Translations under genes and position numbers: made by a program
The notes under the pieces: generated by a model
Told to the model about the DNA's origin: nothing
Databases searched by the model: none
The model's input: only the letters and a program-made list of their open reading frames with translations
Shown: positions 10,900 to 25,081 of the stretch, piece by piece
Layout: each line of letters opens with the position of its first letter
Position numbering within the stretch: position 1 is the first letter of the stretch
Source of the DNA: Amyloporia xantha
Lineage: Eukaryota; Basidiomycota; Agaricomycetes; Polyporales; Adustoporiaceae
Direction: 5' to 3'
Assembly: GCA_036971615.1 (NCBI GenBank)
Contig: JAYKKR010000009.1
Coordinates: forward strand, 744,001-808,000
Length of the DNA stretch: 64,000 nucleotides

Positions 10900-11210
10900 G
10901 AGGCCTGCCAGTGCTTCTAGATGCCTCGTGTGGAACCTTTTGAGGAGACGCGGAGGTCCATATACTAGTAAGTGATAGTGGTTCGGAAGCTTGAGGATAT
11001 GCTGTGCGTACCTTTGGTGTACAAGTCGAAGGGTGCTTGTCTTCTTGTCTGTGGCCGTACCATTCATTTCAATCTGCTCGGAACGTGCTGTTGATTCGCC
11101 CGAAGTGAGTCGATACTCACCATTTTGTCTGAACAATGAGGAACGCATTGATGCCTTTGCCAGTTGGGGAACTTGTTGACGGGGCGCTGGGAAGAATAAG
11201 GGAATTTGCA
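10900..11210 (-). pseudogene. Remnant of a spliced minus-strand gene in segment A, copy 2
   Basis: Same two 47-nt introns as in copy 1: 11120–11074 and 11011–10965 on the minus strand. A 7-nt deletion relative to copy 1 lies in the following exon (near 10940) and changes the frame there, which fits the absence of coding constraint. The product is not recognised. Confidence 0.35.
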
Positions 11211-11345
11211 ATAGGCAGAGGCGAGAACGAGAACTGCTGAACCACGCCATCCACACGTGTATGGGGGAACTTAAATGAATGCTATGTTCTCGGGGACACC
11301 ACCATGAGGCTGTGGTCCATGACAGACACGCTAAAGTTCCACCGG

Positions 11346-11430
11346 GTTATATAGGGCCGCTGTCTCACCGTCTGGAAGCTCTCACTGTACCATAGGAAAC
11401 GTCGGGATTGCTCACTTGTCCTCTTGATAT
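11346..11430 (+). promoter_or_regulatory. Probable promoter module of F-box gene copy 2
   Basis: TATA-like GGTTATATAGGGC followed by the CTGGAA…CCATAGGAAAC module, placed as in copy 1 about 50–135 bp upstream of ATG 11481. The role is inferred. Confidence 0.45.
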
Positions 11431-11480
11431 TTCCAATCGCCGTCTCCTCTGACTACCGCATCAAGCTCCGCCCTGCACCT

Positions 11481-13319
11481 ATGGATCACAGAGAGCCTGA
11501 GGCCTCTAGTCGAGATCCGATTGAGAGCGGTATACGCGACAGCACGATAATTAGCAACCTGATAGCCTCACACGGACACGAGCAGGACACACGCTCGCCT
11601 GTCATGGCTATCCCGTCTAACACCGATCTGATCAAGAGACCAGCGATGCAGGGCCCCACTGATGAGTCCACGGATCTGAGTCTCGGGCAACAACAACAGG
11701 AGGAGGACGGCGACGAGGACGTTGGAAATGACGAGGAGGATAACGTCTATGATACCCCCGACGACCGTTCCGACTCAAGCTGGGCAAGGATGGAGAGCGC
11801 AAGGGAGATATGGGAGATATTGGAGGAAAGGGAGGAATGGGAGGAATGGGAAAGGGAGGAACTCAAAAGGAGAAGGGAGGAACTCGAAAGGAGAAGGGAG
11901 AAAAGGGAAAGGGAGGAAAGGGAGGAAAGTGGATTTACCGAGAGCCTATTGAATGCAGCTCACCGGTGTGGAATTCCTTCTACAGCGTCGATATCTTCCG
12001 CCCGAACTTTGGGACCACATCGTTTCCTACTTGCGATATGACCTGGATGCACTGCTGGCGTACCGTGAGGCATACTCTGGACGCGTGTGGTACCAGAGAG
12101 CTAGCAAGTACGTGCCGTTGGAGTACGGACGACCTGAGGTTACTTTTTCGGAACAGAAGGAGGTGGCGCGGATAGGGAGGATGAAAAGTAGCTGGAGAGG
12201 ACCAAGGATCGTGTTTATCGAGGGCAGGCGCATCGCACACCTGGGCACATTCGCAGCGATGCTGGGCGGAAAGTGGACAAAGACGAAGGAGCTTTGGATC
12301 AGGCAGGCAGAGTGGCGAGTGGGAGACATGCCGCCGGACATCTTCGACAATCTGTCCACGTTCACCGGCATCACATACCTCAATCTCGATGACGTCACGT
12401 TCCCTTCGATGGCCGCATTCGGACGGCTGGTCTGCGCCCTCCCCGCCCTGGAGAGCTTAGATTGCAAGCAAGTGCGCTTCGAGACACATCATTTCAACCC
12501 TGCTGTATTTTCAAGATGTGCTCATGCGACGAAGCTCTCGAAAGTCTTCCTCTACGACCTGGACAGACCTTCGATCGACGACATCACACTCTGCTTCGCG
12601 TCTACTGACATCTCGGCAAGGCTGACTCGCTTGTCCCTCGGCTACATATACCACAATGTCGATAGCTGGCCTTTATACCCCGGAGACTTTCTGTCCGGAA
12701 ATATCCAGCGCCTCATGCAGTCGGCCAGTGCTTCACTCCGAGAGCTGACCCTGCACCTGGTCTCCGGCGGTGAGCCACACTACTCCTTGCTCGATCCTCG
12801 GAGCTGTCTGATTCATATTCCCAGAGTATCCGATCAATATTTCCCATAATGCACAGCTCACAGCATTGGAGCTCATCATACATATCGACAATGCGGATTT
12901 CAACGCTGGCTGGGTAGCACGGCTTCTCTCTCAGCTCACCTCCAAAGTTATCCAAGAGATCACCATAGAACTCAATATGCGTTCCATGACAATCAACATA
13001 CCTGAGGAGCTTACTGCAATCCTGATGAGGCTGTCCCTTGGCTGTTGGTCTGAGCTGGAACACATCTTGACCTGCCCTGCCAGTGTATTTGACAAGCTCA
13101 CAAAGGTTGAGATTCGTGTCTTTTGTAGCCAAGTTGCTTGGCGTGCTGATGGCGAAGCCAAGGCTCTATGGGCAACACTGGTGCAGTCTCAGATGCCTAT
13201 ATTACACAAGCGAGGTATCCTGAGGTGTGTTTGTCTTCTGCTGTAGCTGCGTTGATTCACTGATGTTTGGCCTACCCTTGAATCTCCCGCCGTACAGTAC
13301 AAGTATGTGTTCATTTTGA
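11481..13319 (+). CDS. F-box/LRR-like protein, duplicate copy 2 (first intron donor altered)
   Basis: Aligned exons are 11481–11924, 11986–12805, 12864–13224 and 13298–13319. The last two introns have the same signals as copy 1. At the first intron the copy 1 donor GCAAGT reads GAAAGT here, so this intron may not be removable. Translation could instead start at ATG 11953, giving 411 residues with the F-box (LPPELWDHIVSYL) near the N-terminus. The charged N-terminal frame 11481–11924 differs from copy 1 by indels that keep the frame. Overall the two proteins are about 80–85% identical in the F-box/LRR part. Whether the full-length form is made cannot be decided from sequence. Confidence 0.55.
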
Positions 13320-13546
13320 CACTATGAATGATGACAACAGACTGTATCAATTCTATTTCACATGCCACTCTCATTGTCTGCGCTTTCTCGACTGCCATGT
13401 TGAGTCCCACTGAACCGTCGGCGACCAGATACGCGCCGCAGCATCCAGTCGAGCCCTTCGTCCGTGTGAGTCGTCAATGCAGGGTCCGCCGGCGCACAAG
13501 GCGGGAAGCGGGACTTCCTCTCAACATGTCGCGACCTGTGGCCCGT

Positions 13547-14417
13547 CACAATGCGATGCGATGTCATCATTGCAATATATATTATAGACATTCGTACAAA
13601 AGCCTAAACGCAGGAGATTGATGGAATGAACGTGTCTTCATACAGATTACAGACACCTAATCTCATATACTGGTGCGGATGTTTGGACTCCGGCTACCCA
13701 GTCCGAGCTCTCAGCTGGTCAGATATTCTCAGCGCCCGACATGCTAATAATGCTCCTCAGTTTCCGCGGGCAATCAGCGAGCTTGATGTCAGGCCTCCGA
13801 ACGTTGTGGCTAGAAATTTAACCTGCTCCACCCATGTTTGCATGCCTTTTCAGAGCTTGAAAGTCGTTTCCCCCAGTGGGAGGCATCAGTGACGCTCGAG
13901 TGACCCCGCCTCAAGTTGAACCTGTGGCAAGTCCTGATCTTGTAAGTTCTAGTATGGGTCTTCTGTCGGGCCGGCAACTAACCTTCGGTTGTTTCGTGGG
14001 AGATTGCGTTACAATCCAGAGATTACGAGTCAAGGCTTAGCGACTGTGTCGTGATCCGCATTCAAGTCCCGCCACAGACGAAGTATATTTAAGCGCCTGA
14101 TGTTGTGTACAGATGCTGCAAATCACCATCCGATCATCCTTACCTATACATATCGACGTCCGGCCTCTCTTCACGAGTCTTTCCAAGCCGAAATGACCAG
14201 AACAAGTGCCGCTCCCATCGGGAACGGCCAGTCTCGGATGTTCGCAACATTCTAGATTACGGTTTGACACCACTGCTCGGAAGTTCTATACAGTCCACTA
14301 TGTCGCTTAATGTCACATGTTCACACCATGACCTCCGGCGAGTCAAGACACATTCCATGACTTAAAGCGGGGATGAGATAAGTATCTACCTCGTAGGTTC
14401 CCTTCCCTTCCTTGACA
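13547..14417. other. Intergenic, upstream of A-T-R gene 1
   Basis: About 870 bp. Open frames up to 88 codons show no family features. A TATATTTAAG stretch near 14084 could serve an upstream transcript. Nothing else is supported. Confidence 0.5.
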
Positions 14418-17400
14418 ATGGCGACCCGTCCTTCAATCCAACGCCCCCCACAGACTCAAGCTCTCACCAGCACCACTTTCCGTCCACCACCTTTGGATGG
14501 TTCTCTGTCACTTCCGGAAGGGTGGGACTGGATCGGCGAACACTGGCCGAATCATCCTCTCTTTCGGTTCATCTTGGGTGATGGCAGTCTGCGGAGCGTA
14601 AACTGGAGTGAAGCCGTTAGAGCTATCCATACAGGCAGCAAGATCATCAGAGATCGCATGTCTTCAGTGGCAGCAACGGGCAATAACGGTGTAATCGCAA
14701 TCCTCTCATCTTCAGGTGGGTGTAATTGCATTTTGTCTTTTTCTGTTCAACTTCCGTGAATCACTATTGTCTAAGACTCAATCCCGTACGCGATAACTGC
14801 CATGGGTGTCATGCGTGCCAATTTCGTAGTATTCCCGTTATCCATCCGGAACTCGCCCGCGGCCATTGCGCATCTTATCAACCAGGTTGGCGTGAAGCAT
14901 ATCCTTGTTAGCGGCGAGAAACCCATCCGCGATCTTGCCCAAGATTCCCTCGACATGTTGAAATCGCAGTATCCTTCTGCTGTGGAGCCAGAAACGTCTC
15001 CTATGCTCACCTTTGAGGAACTCTTTCTGCCGCCTGTTGAAGGATCAGTCACGGCTCCCTTACCGTATCAATTTTCGGGCGCTGACGCCCCGGTTGTAAT
15101 CCTGCATTCCTCAGGTAGTTATATTCATGTCATCCACATTACTTGCGCAACTGTGATATATATGTGTGTTGTATCCAGGCTCAACAGCGTTTCCTAAACC
15201 AATTATTTGGACGCATCGTCGTCTGCTCGAGCTGGCGGTGGCTCCTTATTATTTTAAGCCTGACTTGACCGACTCGATTTGCACTCTACAACAGTTGCCC
15301 ATGTTCCACGCTATGGCATTCGTCAGCCTTATATGGGGGGTGAGCACGAAGTCGTTGGCTGAGTCTGCAGAGGTAACATCGGTATAGGCGTCGTGCGGAA
15401 CTACTCTTGCGGTATTTGAGCCTAGATTCCCGCCCCCGATCCCAACACCAGACATGGTTATGCGGGCGGCTCAAGCCGCGAACTGTGACCGTATCTTTAC
15501 TGTTCCATCATTCCTCGAGGTGTGTCACGTAGGTCAATCTCGTCCTCGAGCTTCCCTAAGAATGGCCACTTTAGGCTTGGTCCCATAACCCAGAGTTTGT
15601 CAAGTGGCTGAGCACACGCAAATCGGTCGTAGGCACCTTCTCATTCCGACTAATGGTTGTTATGAGTTGATGGACGTTCCTTCAGGCTTATGGTGGAGGT
15701 CCTCTGAACAAGGAGACGGGCGATGACTTAGTTTCACAGGGAGTGCCCATTTGCAATGGATATGGAACGTGAGCGCATCCATATATTTCCCTCATAATTG
15801 CTGATGTCCAAGATATATCTTCCGCCAGTACTGAAGCTGGGGTTGTGAGCCTGATTTATCCAAGTGAGAATACCATCTTGTATGTAAGATTACCACTTAC
15901 CTTTGATACACAAAGGCGAGCCTTGCCGCGACTGGGAGTATTTCGAAATTTCCCCGCAAGTCGAAGTCAAGATGTTGCCGCAAGGCGACAATACATTTGA
16001 ACTCGTGGTTGTGGTGGGTGGATACTGGCCATCATGTTTCGAGCAATGCTCATGAATAGCTGCTAGACAAGCGATATCAACCATCCGAGTGTGACTAATA
16101 CGAAGATCGATGGTAGGGACGCCTATGCTACGTCTGATCTAGTTGCGCCACACCCTTCTTTGCCTGGGTATTGGAAGGTCTTGGGTCGTACGGACGATCA
16201 AATCATGCATAACACTGGAGAGAAGGTACCTTCACTATGTTTGACCAGTGGCTAGCGAGATTGATCGTTTCTACTCGTGACAGACAAACCCAGGTCCCTT
16301 GGGTGAGTGAGAATCTATCTTTGAAACACGACATCCACTTATAACCCGGATAGAAAACATTCTCAAGCAGGATCCGCATGTTGCCGGTTGCGTCATATTT
16401 GGCCGTGGACGGTTCCAAGCAGGTGTCCTGGTTGAACCGAAGCCTGAGTTTGCGTTTGATCCTACGGACGAAGCCCGGCTCGCTGACTTCAGGAACAAAA
16501 TTTGGTGAGTTCCTCATATTTGAGCACCACTTTCGTCTCAGGTAAACCATCTGATTACTCTGCAGGCCGACCGTCGAGAAAATGAATGCATATGCACCGC
16601 AGCACTCTAGACTGTTCAAGGAGGTAAGTGGCAGCACCAAATTCTGACCAGCTGTTTTGTAATAAATAGAACAAACGTAGATGATACTAGTGGCGAGTCC
16701 ATCAAAGCCGTTTGGCTACACACCGAAAGGCAATGTTCGCCGAGGGGCCGTCATCAAAGAATATGAAGAAGAGATTGATGCCTTATATAACGCAGTCGAC
16801 GCCAGCGCACAGTCTAGCATTCCACCTCCAGCTCATTGGGATAACAGCACTGCTGTTGTGTTTGTGCGTACAGTAGTGGAAAAGGTACTGACGGTGCCAG
16901 TCAAGGACGACGACGATCTTTTCCAATCTGGTTGTGACAGGTGAAAACAATTCAACTTCACTGAAAAACGACGATAGATATTAATTCGTGCTCCTTTTCG
17001 TAGCTTACAGGCCACCTGGATCCGTAATACCATCCTGCGTGCGCTACGCGAATCTGTGAAGGCTGACACTCGAAAGGTGAACAGCACCTTCGTCTACGAG
17101 TACCCCACGATCTCGAGCCTGGCCTCTTTCGTACTTGGCCTGGCACTTGGTACCACCGAAAGCACACTTTCGAAACCAGCAACACGCATTGAGGCCATGC
17201 GATCAATGGTAGCAAAATACAACAATAACTTCCCTGTGCACCAGGGGGCGTCGCAGGCAAAGCCAGCGGCGGTGATGTCGTCCTGCTCACCGGTACTACT
17301 GGTGGCTTCGGATGCTATGTCTTGACGGAGCTCGTGTACAAACGAAAGGTGTCCCGGGTATACTGCTTCAACAGAGCGCCGAGGGACGGCGCGACGTTGC

Positions 17401-18653
17401 GCGAAAGACAGAGGCTCGCTCTGCTTGACCGAGGGTTGGATGCTGACGTGTTGGATTCCGAAAAAGTCGTGCTGCTGGAAGGAGATCTCGCTGCGGCTGA
17501 TTTCGGTCTGTCGAAGGAGGTGTATCAAGAGGTCAGCATGCGAAAAGTGTTGTCCAGAAGGCCGTGTACTTACCTCTGTGATAGCTGCATCGGTCTGTAA
17601 CTCAAATCATCCATAACGGTAGGGTCATGATTATTTGTACATGGTTGGCTATTGACCACCCCACTCCTGTTGTGGTACAGCTTGGCGCGTCGATTTCAAC
17701 ATCGCTCTCAAGTCATTCGAATCTAATATACATGGAGTACGAGCTCTCGTCGACTTCGCTCTCACATCGCCGCTGTCTCAGCACCCCAAGCTGATCTTCA
17801 CGAGTTCTATTGGAGTGCTCTCAAGTTCGTCCACTGATACAAAGTGGCTATACTCTCCTGAACTGATTTCGTCCTGTCCTAGACATTGAAAACGACGACG
17901 GTCTGTTTGAGACACCTATAGAGCCGGACACAGCCGTCAGCACCGGTTACACGGAGTCTAAATGGGTTTCCGAACAGATCTTGTACAATGTCAAAGCCAA
18001 GTCGTCTCTGAAACCGGTGGTCGTTCGCGTAGGCCAACTTTGTGGCGGCTCAAACGGGTCGTGGAATGCACACGAATGGTTCCCGTCGATCGTGCAAAGC
18101 GCTCCACGGCTGAGATGTTTCCCTGACGATGACAGGGTAGGTTCATTTATTTTACATGAATCGGAAACCGGCCGCTGACGATGTGGAACAGGGCGTCGCA
18201 TGGATCCAACTCGAGATCGCTGCGAGCGCCCTCGTCGACTTCCTGTCTGCTCCGGACAGCATCGACACGGTGCATTTGGTCCACCCGCGACCGGTATCCT
18301 GGCACTCGCTGGCGGTCACCATAGCACAGGAGTTCTCCGTCGACCTCGTGCCTTACGCCGAGTGGTTGGCGAGACTCGAGCAAGCCGCGCAGTCGGTTTC
18401 GCAAGCTACAGACGCTGAAACTCAGAAGACCCTGCAGAACCTACATGCGATCCAGCTGCTGCCTATGTACAAGGGTATGGGCCAGACGCTGACGGTCGGC
18501 AAGCTGGCTCTGGGAATGTCCGACTTGTCTGTTACTAAGGCTGTCGCAGCATCTCCTACCCTAGCGGATCCCAATCTGCGCCAGCTGGGCGTGGAAGAGG
18601 TGAAGAATTGGCTGGCTTATTGGCGAAAGGTGGGGTTGCTGGCGGGACAGTAG
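14418..18653 (+). CDS. Adenylate-forming reductase (A-T-R, NRPS-like), one apparent frameshift
   Basis: Enzymes of this family activate a carboxylic acid as an adenylate, load it on a carrier protein and reduce it with NAD(P)H to an aldehyde or alcohol. Eighteen exons: 14418–14715, 14776–15114, 15179–15339, 15388–15519, 15575–15628, 15686–15768, 15829–15863, 15916–16013, 16067–16225, 16284–16302, 16354–16504, 16566–16623, 16681–16940, 17004–17531, 17585–17618, 17681–17824, 17883–18136 and 18192–18653. Visible motifs: adenylation HSSGSTAFPKP and GYGTTEAG, carrier serine in GCDSLQATW, reductase LLTGTTGGFG and catalytic GYTESKW. In exon 14 the frame breaks between carrier and reductase; one extra base at the five-G run 17245–17249 would restore it. 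Expected length is about 1,089 residues. The substrate cannot be predicted. Every intron has a GT donor. Confidence 0.88.
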
Positions 18654-19364
18654 GGTGTAGGAAAATCGCCTTGTGCGCATGCGAGCAGTGAAATCTGGTG
18701 GTAATGTCGTCATCATATGTATTTGAATTTAGTGTCATGGTGCTGCGGAATATTAACTGCCAGCTTATTCCCTGAACTGATATCGATGTGCATTTAAGTT
18801 TGGCATTTAAAGTCGAAGACGAAAAGCCGTTCAATTATTATTGACATGCATGGTCGAAGTCGTGCGATGTGCGTGTGGGAAGGAAACAAAACGCCACTTC
18901 ATCGGGGAAGCCAGACCATGTAAATCCGAACGCCAGACAGACCCTGGGCTCCTCGAGGTCTGGAATAAGCGGAATTAGACATAGCTCGTGCGTTGTTTAT
19001 CTCACCCGCGCTGCCTGGCATTTCAGCGTGGAGATAGAGGTACTGGTGGCCCTACTAAAAGAGACCTGCCGCACATATGCCGCGGTGAAAAATACCGCTA
19101 TTTGCTTTACGTTATGGCGAAAGCGCTCCAGGTTTTCCAAGGTTGTGAAGAAGGAACAGAATACGCGAGAGGAGAGATGTGTTGGCGGTGGTCCCATATT
19201 GACTGGTGGTGCGCTGTCCCAAAATGGCAAGTGAGGATGGTTCGATACTTTCCACCCGATGCTATATAATAATTTCGCCCACGGTCTGTTTTCATTCCCA
19301 AGTCGACCGTTTCTCCTTACCCTCTTCTCCTTGTCGCCACCATTGTACATGGTCTCTGGCTGAG
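18654..19364. other. Intergenic between A-T-R gene 1 and CYP51
   Basis: About 710 bp holding the 3' end of the reductase transcript and the CYP51 promoter, with a CT-rich leader just before the CYP51 start. No small gene was found. Confidence 0.5.
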
Positions 19365-21406
<2,042 letters not shown>

Positions 21407-21868
21407 GCTTGAGATCGGACTGGACTGTGATGCAGATATTTTGAAGTAGCATAATAAGTAAGACTAGTATTATAATTGGCGATATATTGTTTCATCGTTT
21501 ACTCTTGAAATCAAGTGTAATTAAAGCAAGTGCGCTGTCCTTTCAGCGGTACGGATTTGAAAGACTGTTTGGGTACTGTGATATCGAGCTATCTTTCTGG
21601 TTTCGTACCCAGCCGGCAGAGGTCGCATCCACCCATCTACAGTCTGGGTATGAGGCCATATTCTTCATGCGTTCGTCGGCTTGCTCCCCTTTCGCCCTGA
21701 TGCCTTGGGCTGATCTGTACTATGAGTGCTTACCCGGACGCAGCACTGGGCTCGTAGGATATTCGGCACTAGTCAAAAGGGCATATGCACTGAGCTCATC
21801 TAATCGACTAAGTTGAGTAGTGGTAAATATCGAAATATCGTAAGCAGTACATGAGCCTAGTGCAAGCA
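21407..21868. other. Intergenic (convergent 3' ends)
   Basis: About 460 bp between the stops of CYP51 and the RNase II gene, which point at each other. An open frame 21487–21816 shows no family features. It is likely untranslated sequence. Confidence 0.5.
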
Positions 21869-24810
21869 TTACTTCCGGACGACATCTAGCAGCGGCAAGA
21901 GACCAAGCCCAATAGCATCTATCTTGACATCGACGGACGCCCCCAACGGATGACTGTCTGCGGCACCTTTCAGACCTACGAGCGTCGCGCTCAAGCCAAG
22001 ATTTTGGAGGAGCACCGGCTGTTGATAGTATTGCTTCCGACTATTGACCATGCTGTGCTCTTTGACACGGGCAACAAGATTATTCAGCGGGTCGGGCCCA
22101 TCCCTCAATCCACGCTGCCGTTCCATCCGCCATCTTAAGATGTACAAATTCGCCCAATACGTATTCTGCAAAGCAGCGATCCTCTTGTGCTTCTCCTCTA
22201 GAAAGCCGGAGTGTTTTGCGAAGTCCAGCAGCCACTCATCGGAGAACATACGGCATGCCGGCGCTGAGGGATTCAACAGTGCGTGCTTGATCTGCCAATG
22301 TATCAACATATCACTGAAGCGGCGCAGAGGGGACGTGACGCGCATGTATCCTTCATCGGCTGGTATCCCCAACACACCATGGATCCCGGGCGTGATACCG
22401 TACTGGGCAGGTGAATAAACAAGTCCCAGGTGAAGCGTCTCGAATTTATCAACGAAGCCATTCTCGTCACGGGTCTCTAACATCTGCTCGAGTCCGTCTG
22501 CAACCTGGGTGGTTGGCGGCGGGACGATCCGACGGATGGCAGGCACTCCATGATCTCTGAAGAAGAGCGACGCTATTCTGTTTGCCGTCCGCATAGCCTC
22601 TGCGACAATCCCACGCGTACCAGTCTCATGAGCACGGTAATCGCTGACTTGGTACGACAGTTCTGGAAAACCGGACCATGCATAGGGAGTCGATGAGACT
22701 GGAGGGACATCGGGTAATGGACGGGGTTTCATTGACACCAACACCCCCGGAGCGGTAATTCCGTGATACCCTTTGCTGATACGCGCTTTGAGCAGAGCCC
22801 TCGTGATGGAGCCTGCGTGGAGAATATCATCCACGATCGCTTGGCTGATATGTGACGGTGGGGTCGGAGGTCTTGTTGGTTCCTCGGGATCAAAAGGCCT
22901 TTTGACATTAGGAGGTGGTAGCCCAAGGGCTGCATCGACGTCGTCGTAATGTAGGACGTGAACATTCCTGACGATGCCAGGACGCACTTTGTAGTCAAGT
23001 ATATTACCTGCTGAATCGACCTTGGTGCTAAATGACATGACAAGTTGCGGTCCGCCTTGAGCGCTACCCAGGCTGAGGTCCTTTATGGTGCCCACATGCG
23101 GCAACAGAGGGATGGTGCGGTCAACGAAATATAAGGTCTGAATTTGTTCAAACGCATGGCGGGAAATTGAATGGGACGGGGGGAGGACGGACGTGGGATC
23201 AGCTATGTGGACATGCAACCAGTTATTTCCTGGTTCCGAGGGTATGCGTTCCACGGACACCCCGTCGTCCAACTCTTCGGCTCCAACATCATCCACCACG
23301 TAGACAGGCATGTTGCCAAAGTCGTGACGAAGTGAATCAACGATGTCATGAGAGTAGAAATCTTCCGGGCCCAGTGGTTCAGTCTGCGTCGGTGATGATC
23401 TGCTGGTGGAAGCGGTCAATACGTCCGGCAGGGTTTCCAGCTTCAGTGGTTGTTCGTCAGCGCTGTCCCAAAGTGCTCGACTACGGGTGATCCTGTCTTC
23501 CCAAGGGGGTAGAATACCAAGTTCGATCAAGAAGTCGTGAATTAGGTATCCGTCCACTTCGCGGTCCGGATACAACCCTAGCTGCTTGATTATTACACAC
23601 TGTGAATAAAGATATGGATCGACCTGGATGAAACGCCGTGGTCGGATCGAGTTCACGAAAAACCGTATCACCGTCAATTCATCCGGATCGAACTGGAATC
23701 TGCTATCTTGCTCGTATGCCATTGGCGCTGTCCGAGACTTTGGGTTCCTGTCTCTTGCCGATGTAATAATCTGCCTTGCTTTCCTGACGAAGGCATCCAG
23801 TCGAGGGTCCTTCCGCTTGACCATGCGGTCAACCGTCTCTATATCCTCGACATGTCGCTGCGGTCGCACCCAAAATATCTTCGACGCCAAAAATCTCGTT
23901 TGTTCGGCTTCAAAATACTTACTCTTCTCGAAGAGGTGCCTCTGCGCGATGAGCTCTGACATCATGGAGGTGTCGTCTGATTTCGGGTCAATGAGTCGAG
24001 CCGCTTCGAGTGTGGTGATCCGTGACCACTCGTGAGGATCGGCATTTTTGAGTTGCGTATAGAGCGGCTTGAGTGCATAAGAAGATGCGGCGGACCTGCG
24101 TTCCAGGGCCAGTTGAAAGTCTCGTAGGCGTTTCAGGACGTGGACCCGTGCCGCAATCTGGTGATCGTTCTGTGCCATGTCTTCCTTTCCACAACGCTCG
24201 ACTAGATCCAAAGGGATGAAACCCAGGCTGACAAATGTGGCATCTGACTCTTTACTTGGCCACACCTCTCCAGTGGTCGTCAGGGTGCTAATGGAAGATT
24301 TCGCAAAATAGCTGTTGAGACCAACTACCACGCCGTAGACTGTGACGATGCCCCTAGGGAAAGTCCATCGGTGACAGGATCAAATGAACACAAGCAAAGG
24401 GCTCACCTGCGTAACTCGACCAATGCCCCGAGCGGCAGTCGTTCCTTGTCGTGAGACTCGAGTCGGATTAGTTCAGTGTCCCAATCTGCTTGTGCTGGAT
24501 CAGCAAAAAACTGCTGCTTCTCCTGAGATGGCATTCGAGCCGGATTCTGATAGCCTTTTACAGCCTGTGTCAAACGGCGAGTTTCACCATCGAGGCTTGT
24601 CTCGTGCGTCCATCCACGTTTTCCCTCTCTTTTGGATAAAGCGGTAATGAGACCCTTCGCCGTTCGTTCCAGTTTGTCATATCTCTCCTTCGGAAGATGG
24701 AGGGGTGCCTGAGGGGTGCGTTTCGCGACGTTGGATGCACAGCGGCGAGTGCCAGTGGATGAACTCGTGCAAGCGATGTCGGCAAGACAAGAAAGACTAG
24801 GCCGCTGCAT
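21869..24810 (-). CDS. Mitochondrial RNase II-family exoribonuclease (Dss1/Cyt-4-like)
   Basis: Two exons, 24810–24407 and 24353–21869, encode 962 residues. The N-terminus is Ser/Arg-rich with few acids, consistent with import into mitochondria. The RNB catalytic domain occupies about the second half. Its metal-binding stretch is VDDVGAEELDDGVSVER, with the conserved aspartates, and the family block VTSPLRRFSDMLIHWQIK is present. Length and layout fit yeast Dss1 and Neurospora Cyt-4, the 3'-5' exonuclease of the mitochondrial degradosome. The start at 24810 is the first ATG of the open exon. No S1 domain is obvious at the C-terminus. Confidence 0.85.
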
Positions 24811-25081
24811 ACAATGACCTTTTCTAGGCGATTATAGCTGTGAGCTGTCTCGATACACAAATTTCACGAGGAGATGCAAATCAAGGCTACTCACAGAGCA
24901 ACTGCAGATTCGAAGGCTGGAATTTAGCGCTCATATCTTTTCCGAATACCATTTATGGTAATCATTCAAGGTGTCCTCTATTCAATATTCAGTACCCAGT
25001 CCTCGTACGGTACATCCTCGTCTACAAAGTCACGTACTACACTCGTCCACGCGCAAATCATTCCATCCCATAAAACACGGG

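Larger units (their letters stand above)
10137..13546. repeat. Duplicated segment A, copy 2 (carries F-box-like gene)
   Basis: Second copy of the 3550–6992 segment, in the same orientation, with the same order of modules, remnant gene and F-box-like gene. Small indels are concentrated in the A/G-rich low-complexity part of the gene and in the minus-strand remnant. Confidence 0.85.
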
